From Thermoproteota archaeon (lineage in GTDB: Archaea; Thermoproteota; Thermoprotei_A; EX4484-217-1; JAPDJV01), in the NCBI GenBank assembly GCA_029258925.1, contig JAPDJV010000046.1, positions 1-38,191 of the forward strand: a stretch of DNA of 38,191 nt, read 5' to 3'. This document shows, in pieces, positions 32,906-38,191 of the stretch. The notes beneath the pieces are model-generated. The model had not been told where the DNA came from and ran no database searches. It saw nothing but the letters and a program-made list of their open reading frames with translations. Positions within the stretch are counted from its first letter, which is position 1. Each line of letters begins with the position of its first letter. The translations under genes and the position numbers were made by a program.

Positions 32906-34138
32906 CCAGCAAGCAACCACGTCACGGTGCCATAGTTCTCCACCTTTACTGCATCTCCCAGCCCTAGAGCCATTACCATAGTTTATCGGAGCACTATGAA
33001 TTGGACACAGCCTAGATGTATTCCTAGGGTCAATGTAGATTACTGGTGCACCATACTCGCTAGCCTTCTCCTCTATAGCCTTCTGAATCCCCTTGAAGCT
33101 AGCCTGGAAGATCATGTGGCGTAGCTGCTTATCCCTTACCCTCCTGATCATGTTATTGGCAGGCTTCTTACCGAACTTCTCAAGGATAATAACATGTTGT
33201 CTCTCATAGGCAGTTTTAACGATTATGTTGGCTATATTCCATCTAATATCCTGCTTCTTCTTCCTCTCCTTAAGCTTCCTAATAGCCTTCCTTTTAGCCC
33301 TTGACTTCACACCATATAGTTTATCGTATTTCTCTTGAACCCTCTTCCTGCGATAGCAGTATCCGAAAACGAGTTTCTCCATACTGGTCTCGAAAAGGAA
33401 GGAGATACCATCAAGTAACATAGCAACATTATTCTCGTTGACATCAACAGGTAAGTAGCCCTTGGGCTTGTACTCTTCAATCTCTTTAACAAAAGTTAAG
33501 TAGATTATGAGGCGTCTACTCCTTTTATCGAGCTTTACCTTAGCTTCAGTAGTTAGCTTCCATCCACGATTAACATATTTCCAGTACTGCTTGTGTGATT
33601 CGAACTCTACTGTTATCCATCCCTTATGGGTTGCTACCATGATAGAAGTTAGCCCATTAGTCTTCCATAGATCGTCGTCGAGCCAAATACTAACCCTTCT
33701 AACACGCGGCTTGGTAACACCATCTTTCATCTCGTATTCAACCTGCTGTCTTGCAATTCTATATGCTACTTTATAGAGGTGGCTTCTCTCTTCTCTACCC
33801 AGCTCTTTAATACGGCATCCGAGATAGTCCTGTAGTTCATCAAGTACCTCCTCAGCCAGTTCACATATTTTGCTCTTGTAGAAGCTCCTAACTCTAGTAG
33901 CAACATCTTGACATACCGTGTATGCACAGTGGCTCGGTAGATGAGGGTACATGCTTCTCAATTCTCTATATTTCTGTGCCTTCAGCTTGGTGAAGCTCCT
34001 TATAACGTTCCTAGAGGCATAGAGCACGAGTTGTTCGAGCATATTCCTATACATTCCCTCAAGTTCGACAAAGACTCTAAACAGCTTTCTCGGCATCTTC
34101 ACGCTCTTCACTATAACAGTCCTAGCTACTCTAGCCAT
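32705..34138 (-). CDS. tnpB: TnpB RNA-guided nuclease, IS607-associated
   Basis: 477 residues from ATG 34138 (MARVARTVIVKSVKMP); TTG 34147 would add three. RuvC motif I is LPVDVNENNVAML (D near 230), motif II is VIILEKFGKKPANN (E near 317), and motif III is HRDVVACWNLL (D near 404). The zinc ribbon between II and III is RLCPIHSAPINYGNG and RCSKGGELWH. A usual ribbon has C-x2-C/H and C-x2-C; here the last pair is C-S-K-G, so one Cys has become Gly (GGT from TGT). TnpB cuts DNA opposite a guide RNA and favours retention of the element. The catalytic residues are complete and the frame is open, unlike tnpA. Confidence 0.92.
   Translation of the reverse strand: MARVARTVIVKSVKMPRKLFRVFVELEGMYRNMLEQLVLYASRNVIRSFTKLKAQKYRELRSMYPHLPSHCAYTVCQDVATRVRSFYKSKICELAEEVLDELQDYLGCRIKELGREERSHLYKVAYRIARQQVEYEMKDGVTKPRVRRVSIWLDDDLWKTNGLTSIMVATHKGWITVEFESHKQYWKYVNRGWKLTTEAKVKLDKRSRRLIIYLTFVKEIEEYKPKGYLPVDVNENNVAMLLDGISFLFETSMEKLVFGYCYRRKRVQEKYDKLYGVKSRAKRKAIRKLKERKKKQDIRWNIANIIVKTAYERQHVIILEKFGKKPANNMIRRVRDKQLRHMIFQASFKGIQKAIEEKASEYGAPVIYIDPRNTSRLCPIHSAPINYGNGSRAGRCSKGGELWHRDVVACWNLLFKALRGDGSTAPSPVGSSPVDGRLVPLASTATHDPITLLVGLWARWKSPEATLINPKIQGMIL
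32767..32794. repeat. Perfect 11-bp hairpin inside the 3' end of tnpB
   Basis: Arms cccataaccct and agggttatggg with loop accaaa. It is the strongest hairpin in the element and probably part of the guide-RNA scaffold. It also codes for part of the TnpB tail. Confidence 0.75.
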
Positions 34139-34780
34139 TCCCTTCAACCTCTTTTAGGAGCTTCCTGAAGCCTTGAACAAGCTTTTTCTTCTTATGGCTC
34201 CTCACATCGTAGAGCTTGCCAGCAAAGCTAGTAACGATAGCTAGTAAATCCTCAACTAGCTCCTGGTATGTATCCTTGGTTCTTCACCGTAGACGATCTC
34301 CATCCTTTCACCATACTATTTGAAGAAGTACTCAAGATAACCAAACCCAAATCTCGTAAGCCTATCCTTATATGTTACAACAACCACGTCTACCTCTCTA
34401 CTAACTACGTAGTTGAATAACTTAAGTAATTCTCTACGATTAGCCTTAAGACCACTAGCAACATCACTAAGAACATCAACCACCCCATATCCTTTAGCAG
34501 AACAATACTGAACTAGATGCTCTATTTGTCTCTCAAGGTCTTTCTTCCGATCTGAGGAGCTAACACGAGCATATATGACTGCTCTTACTTCTCTTTTCGT
34601 CTCTGGTTTAAGACCTAGAATTCGCTTAACCTTAGAATATGGAACCCTTATTCTACCACTAGGAGTTCTTACAACACTTATCTTCCCCTCGGCAACCCAT
34701 CGCTTAAAAGTTCTGTAACTAACACCAATAATGTTGTAGAACCCCCTGGGTTTCAGTAGTCTTTCATTATGATTATTCAT
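34131..34780 (-). pseudogene. tnpA: IS607-type serine recombinase TnpA, broken by a stop and a frameshift
   Basis: ATG 34780 opens a MerR-like helix-turn-helix (YNIIGVSYRTFKRWVAEGKI, then TPSGRIRVPYSKVKRILG) followed by the resolvase core with catalytic Ser in AVIYARVSSSDRKKDLERQI and the VVVTYKDRLTRFGFGYLEYF helix. It stops at TAG 34318-34316. After the stop the frame goes on as YGERMEIVYGEEP, shifts near 34270-34282, and continues KDTYQELVEDLLAIVTSFAG then KLYDVRSHKKKKLVQGFRKL to TAG 34133-34131. The intact protein would be about 216 residues. The element therefore cannot move with its own enzyme. Confidence 0.88.
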
Positions 34781-34906
34781 CTGTCCCTAACCGACAATAG
34801 ACTTCCTTAAACGACCCTAATAACCCTAATATATGTTTCTTCCTCAGAATTAAAGTAATTAGGTGATCCTAAGCAGGGATTAGTGTTCGCAGAGTTGTAG
34901 AGCAAG

Positions 34907-35308
34907 CTATTCTTCTTGCTTGGGAAGTATTATTGATGTAGACGACCTCCTTAAACCCTTTCTCTTAAGCTCCCAAAACAATTCCTCTACCTCCCTAAAC
35001 CTTTCAGTAACGTACAGCGGTCTACCCTCCTCTAAAGCATCAACCACTAGGGGGTTTCCCTTCAACAACATTTCTTTAATCTCATCCAACGTATATGGAT
35101 GGGGTTCTATTGGGAGCGAGATTTCACTTAATATTTCAAGTATTCTACCTATTCTCTCCAAGTATGGTTCCTCAAATTCTCCTACAACAAGTATATCGTA
35201 GTCGCTCCACGGCCCCCAGTCCCCCCTAACCCTTGAGCCAAACAATATTATTGCGAAAATTCTCATCTTTTCAACGAGTTTCTCCACAACCTCCCCCAAC
35301 TCTTTCAC
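34907..35308 (-). CDS. MNT-type nucleotidyltransferase (antitoxin of a HEPN/MNT pair)
   Basis: 133 residues from GTG 35308. The catalytic pattern is FGSRVRGDWGPWSDYDILVV: GSRVRG (24-29) and D36, D38 in SDYD, as in minimal nucleotidyltransferases (MntA). In HEPN/MNT systems this enzyme can AMPylate and silence the HEPN toxin. It overlaps the HEPN gene by 38 nt, so the two are co-translated. The metal-binding residues are complete. Confidence 0.9.
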   Translation of the reverse strand: MKELGEVVEKLVEKMRIFAIILFGSRVRGDWGPWSDYDILVVGEFEEPYLERIGRILEILSEISLPIEPHPYTLDEIKEMLLKGNPLVVDALEEGRPLYVTERFREVEELFWELKRKGLRRSSTSIILPKQEE

Positions 35309-35699
35309 GAACCTCCTCCTCCACGAACCTGATTATCCTCTTAGATGCTTCTAGAGCTCTCAGCGACGTTTCTTCATCGTATGCTTCGTGAGGCGTACCA
35401 GATGGATGAGCATTGGGATATCTTGATGGTATGTAGTGTCTGTCTAGTTCTCTGGCTGAGGATAGGAGGATCTTGACGGGCTCTCTACTCGATGCCTTAA
35501 AGTATCTTTCAAGAAGCACGCGTACACTATGCCCCCATGCTGCCTCATTAATGCTGTACAAGAGTGCTTTAACAGCTTTCTCCGCCGCCTGATGCGCGTA
35601 GAAGCATGCCGCGTTATACCTCTTATTCCTATGCAATATTTCAGCTGTCTCCCTATCCCATTCTGCTTCCATAAGCCAGCGAGATGCCTCTCCCTTCAA
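35271..35699 (-). CDS. HEPN-domain protein (toxin of a HEPN/MNT pair)
   Basis: 142 residues from TTG 35699. Typical HEPN helices: ASRWLMEAEWDRETAEILHR, then YNAACFYAHQAAEKAVKALL, and the conserved SARELDRHYIPSRYPNAHPS region, which holds the R-x(4-6)-H-type and the AMPylation-prone tyrosines of this group. HEPN proteins of this kind are RNases or RNA-binding toxins. The gene is upstream of the MNT gene and overlaps it. Confidence 0.9.
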   Translation of the reverse strand: MKGEASRWLMEAEWDRETAEILHRNKRYNAACFYAHQAAEKAVKALLYSINEAAWGHSVRVLLERYFKASSREPVKILLSSARELDRHYIPSRYPNAHPSGTPHEAYDEETSLRALEASKRIIRFVEEEVRERVGGGCGETR

Positions 35700-35915
35700 C
35701 CCAAATTACCATGTACATGGTGAGAAGGGTTTTTAATATACTTAGCTATTCACTATATGCGGATTCCGAGTTTCAACGCTGTGGTTTGAAGTATGAGTTG
35801 AAATGCTTTCAGATCAATATTTTAAACGTCAAAATTGTTTGAGCAAATCTCCCCATATGGGAGGAGAAATATTATTATTGTACGAGAACATGTAAACCGT
35901 TAACTGGTGAAGTAA

Positions 35916-37157
35916 ATGACTAAGCTTGTAGCGGTTCCACTGGCTTCAAGAGTTCATGAAGAGCAGTTCTACTATAAGATGCTGGAGTTGTTTGGGAACT
36001 GGTTTAAGAGGGAGGGAGTGGAGGTTGTTGACGTCGTTGACAACGTTGATAGAGCGGTCGAGGTTGCCTCAAATATTGGAGGCAGTATTCCGATAATAGT
36101 GTTTCTTACGGGTGGTACTAGTAGGTTTGGCAGGATCATAATGAAGTCTTTGGAGGCTAGTAGAGGCATTGGGATAGCGCACGGTCTACACAATAGTCTC
36201 GCGTCTGCAATATCAGCTAGGGAGAAGCTGAAGCTTAAGGGAATAAGGCTTCCAATACTCCACTGCACCAAGCCCAGTATGTGCGGGGAAGTTGTCAGTA
36301 AAGCTGTTAGAGTGGCTAGAGCAGTCTTAAGTGTTAAAGGACTCAGAGTCGGACTAATAGGCTTCCCGGAGAAAAATAGAGAAGCATCGTTGTTTGAGGA
36401 AAAATTCAATCCAATTATTGTTCCAATACCACACGACTACGTGGTAGCGCGCACTGAAAGAATTCGAGACGTTGATGATGAGATGGAGAGTCTCGAAGAA
36501 TATGTTGTAACGGATGGTGCTGACTTGAAGGTGTTGAGTAGAATTCTGGGTTTAACTAAGGCTTTAAGGAGAATTGTTGAAGAGAGAAAACTTAATGCCA
36601 TTGCCATAGATTGCTTTCCCTTCATATTGAGATACGGCTACACACCATGCATAACAGTAGCCCTCTTATCCCAGTCCGGGATCACAGCAGCATGTGAAGC
36701 AGACTTGAGATCCCTTGCACTAATGACTATTTCAAGAGAGCTCACAGGCGAACCGGGATGGATAGCGAACATTTGCAGTGGTAGTAATAGAAGAATCGTA
36801 GTGGCACATTGCACGATAGTTCCATCAATGACTGTTGAAGGAAGACTTTTCGAACACTTTGAAACAGGTAAACCCTACGCTATAGCAGCTAGACTACCTA
36901 GGGGAACATATACTTTGACGGCTATAAGCCACAACTTAAAGAAGCTTGCAGCAGTTAAAGTAAGACTTGTTGAAAGCGGACACCTATACAACCACATGTG
37001 TAGAACTCAAGCAGTCCTCGCATTAGAGTTTGACGTTGAAAAGCTTGTTAGGAAGGCGATCTCAAACCACCACGTCCTAATACCAGGCGACGTAGTAGAG
37101 GAACTCAAATGCGTTTCAGATCTCCTAGATCTGGAATTCGAAGACTATAAACAATAG
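35916..37157 (+). CDS. L-fucose/L-arabinose isomerase-like protein
   Basis: 413 residues from ATG 35916. The N-terminal half is a Rossmann-like domain (VVDVVDNVDRAVEVASNIGG, then IPIIVFLTGGTSRFG). The C-terminal half shows the FucI/AraA family pattern: NAIAIDCFPF, GYTPCITVALLSQSGITAAC EADLRSLALMTIS (in two parts), and VVAHCTIVPSM. This group interconverts aldoses and ketoses with Mn, though many archaeal members are uncharacterised and shorter than true FucI (about 590 residues). It is a lone gene. A sugar role fits the UxaA-type fragment at the other end of the window only loosely. Confidence 0.85.
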   Translation: MTKLVAVPLASRVHEEQFYYKMLELFGNWFKREGVEVVDVVDNVDRAVEVASNIGGSIPIIVFLTGGTSRFGRIIMKSLEASRGIGIAHGLHNSLASAISAREKLKLKGIRLPILHCTKPSMCGEVVSKAVRVARAVLSVKGLRVGLIGFPEKNREASLFEEKFNPIIVPIPHDYVVARTERIRDVDDEMESLEEYVVTDGADLKVLSRILGLTKALRRIVEERKLNAIAIDCFPFILRYGYTPCITVALLSQSGITAACEADLRSLALMTISRELTGEPGWIANICSGSNRRIVVAHCTIVPSMTVEGRLFEHFETGKPYAIAARLPRGTYTLTAISHNLKKLAAVKVRLVESGHLYNHMCRTQAVLALEFDVEKLVRKAISNHHVLIPGDVVEELKCVSDLLDLEFEDYKQ

Positions 37158-37413
37158 TAGAATGAGCCTCCTAGGAGTCACGTGTGAAGCGCCTGTTCCT
37201 AAAGCCGTCTACTAGGAATCTTAGAACGCGGACTCACTGTATAACTCGCCTACTAAATAATTGCCATTGGGCCGCATGACCACATAAACTTCTATAGAAC
37301 CATTGTTCAAAGCAAATAGTTAAGAATATTTTAATGGTGTTTAGAAAAATTCGTTAAAATAGTTTCCACTTGAAAACTTCATGTGAAGAATATGTTACGA
37401 GGGATCCGAGTTT

Positions 37414-38037
37414 ATGGGACGCAAAATCTATTTACTTGGAATTGTTGGCTCAATGCGGAAGAATGGGAATACGAGTCTCCTTGTGGAGACGGTGTTGAAG
37501 TCCACTAGAGACATTTATCCTGATACGGGAACCGAGATAGTTTACATGTCTGAATTGAACATAGAGCCCTGCCACGTATGCTTCGATGAATGCTGTAGGG
37601 AGCCATATAAGTGCATTATAGAAGATGATCTTGAAGAGGTCTTCGAGAAAATGAAGAAGGCTGATGGAATAGTCATAGGGTCACCGCTATACTTCAAAAT
37701 ACCTTCAAGGCTCACAGCATTCATGGAACGCTTAGTCTGCCTATCATACTTCTACAAGAGAAGAGGATTCAAGGAGCCTTATCCATTGAACGATAAGCCT
37801 TGCGGTTTAATTGCTGTCTCAGGCAGTGACAACCCGTATCCGGTTTTAGAGACCCTCTTAGACTTTGTTCTACGCTTAAGAATGAAGCCTATCATCATGA
37901 AAAACTACCCCTATATTGGGGTAGCTGGCATAGGAGACGTGAGAAAAGACGAGAAATTGAAGCCCTTGGAGAATGCGAGGATTATGGGAAATCTGCTTGT
38001 GAACGAGATATTGAAGACCTTCAAGAATAATGGTTGA
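37414..38037 (+). CDS. Iron-sulfur flavoprotein / NADPH-dependent FMN reductase-like protein
   Basis: 207 residues from ATG 37414. The flavodoxin-like start is LLGIVGSMRKNGNTSLLVET (FMN phosphate loop), and the cysteine motif is NIEPCHVCFDECCREPYKCI (C53, C56, C60, C61, C67), as in Isf-type proteins that carry a [4Fe-4S] cluster. The FMN ring-binding segment is GIVIGSPLYFKIPSRLTAFM. It moves electrons between ferredoxin-like donors and acceptors in the cytoplasm. No neighbour tells the partner. Confidence 0.9.
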   Translation: MGRKIYLLGIVGSMRKNGNTSLLVETVLKSTRDIYPDTGTEIVYMSELNIEPCHVCFDECCREPYKCIIEDDLEEVFEKMKKADGIVIGSPLYFKIPSRLTAFMERLVCLSYFYKRRGFKEPYPLNDKPCGLIAVSGSDNPYPVLETLLDFVLRLRMKPIIMKNYPYIGVAGIGDVRKDEKLKPLENARIMGNLLVNEILKTFKNNG

Positions 38038-38191
38038 GGCAACCTAGAGCTGCTCATTAAAATGGGGGCAGAAATGTTAGATTATATCTTTCTGTATCAT
38101 AGTATGTCTTTCATGCCTTTGGAGAAGTTCGTAAGACCTATAAACTCCTAAGCTCTAAGAGTTTATTGGTGACCGCTGGGTTCCCGAGGGG
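38038..38191. other. Window edge, no gene seen
   Basis: 154 nt after the flavoprotein gene. No supported open frame or RNA gene is visible up to the edge. Confidence 0.4.

Larger units (their letters stand above)
32700..34789 (-). mobile_element. IS607-type insertion sequence (tnpA-tnpB), tnpA dead
   Basis: The element contains a serine-recombinase tnpA and a tnpB in the usual order with overlapping ends. An 8-bp direct repeat tgtccct(a) occurs just outside tnpA (34782-34789) and at the tnpB stop (32700-32707). On the element's strand it reads tagggaca. IS607 enzymes join short core sequences with a GG dinucleotide and make no target duplication of the usual kind, so these copies are plausible ends. 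Boundaries are inferred from the repeat alone. Confidence 0.7.

Noticed and set aside
1-38191. CRISPR arrays, tRNA and rRNA genes
   Set aside because: I found no regularly spaced repeats, no tRNA-like T-loop and acceptor pairing, and no rRNA-like segment; sequences such as gttcgaatc at about 2119 lie in coding sequence.

Overview
The window looks like a chromosome segment of a hyperthermophilic, anaerobic crenarchaeon, most like the Desulfurococcales. The reasons are frequent TTG and GTG starts, tight 4-20 nt gene overlaps, TATA-box promoters with short leaders, a tungsten-type aldehyde:ferredoxin oxidoreductase, VapBC and HEPN/MNT toxin-antitoxin pairs, a TnpA/TnpB IS607-type element and an archaeal-style MoxR operon. 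The taxonomic call is inference from gene content; I ran no database search.

Layout. 1-160 holds the 3' end of a UxaA-type SAF-domain gene. 352-1239 is an EamA transporter on the minus strand. 1686-3237 is a three-gene operon of unknown function that starts with a V4R-like protein. 3535-4185 is a VapBC pair. 4441-4851 is a dead winged-helix/membrane gene. 5173-11732 is a six-gene MoxR operon (DUF4129-like, DUF4350-like, MoxR, DUF58, two membrane proteins). 11938-12534 is a MarC-family protein, 12860-13471 an AhpC-type peroxiredoxin with an in-frame TAG, and 13746-15110 a beta-lactamase-fold serine hydrolase. 15342-21586 (minus) is a complete peptide/nickel-type ABC importer with a DUF364 gene inside the operon. 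22029-25863 is a decayed zone: a small membrane protein, a heavily frameshifted gene, a GNAT-like protein, a HAD hydrolase with a shifted C-terminus, and dead C_GCAxxG_C_C and tautomerase genes. 26029-28995 (minus) holds the AOR and an amidohydrolase. 29287-31364 (plus) holds a membrane hydrolase-like protein, a small protein and a DHH phosphoesterase. 31492-34789 (minus) holds a small protein, a solo PD-(D/E)XK nuclease-like protein and the IS607-type element with broken tnpA and open tnpB. 34907-35699 is a HEPN/MNT pair. 35916-38037 holds a FucI/AraA-like isomerase and an iron-sulfur flavoprotein.

The main unexpected result is how many genes are broken and can only be seen by reading across stops and frames. 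They are the peroxiredoxin (TAG where Trp is expected), dppB (a 1-nt slip in a T run that removes the first half of TM1), the HAD hydrolase, the C_GCAxxG_C_C protein (TGA exactly at a family cysteine, plus a frameshift), the tautomerase (CTG at the start position, TAG, frameshift), the winged-helix gene (three stops), tnpA (TAG plus frameshift), and an unidentified gene at 22473-23523 with many lesions. Lesions are mixed substitutions and indels, so both true decay and sequencing error must be considered.

The best candidates for less-described biology are the MoxR membrane operon, the importer with DUF364 and a three-copy operator-like repeat, and a TnpB that keeps an open frame beside a dead TnpA and has lost a zinc-ribbon cysteine.
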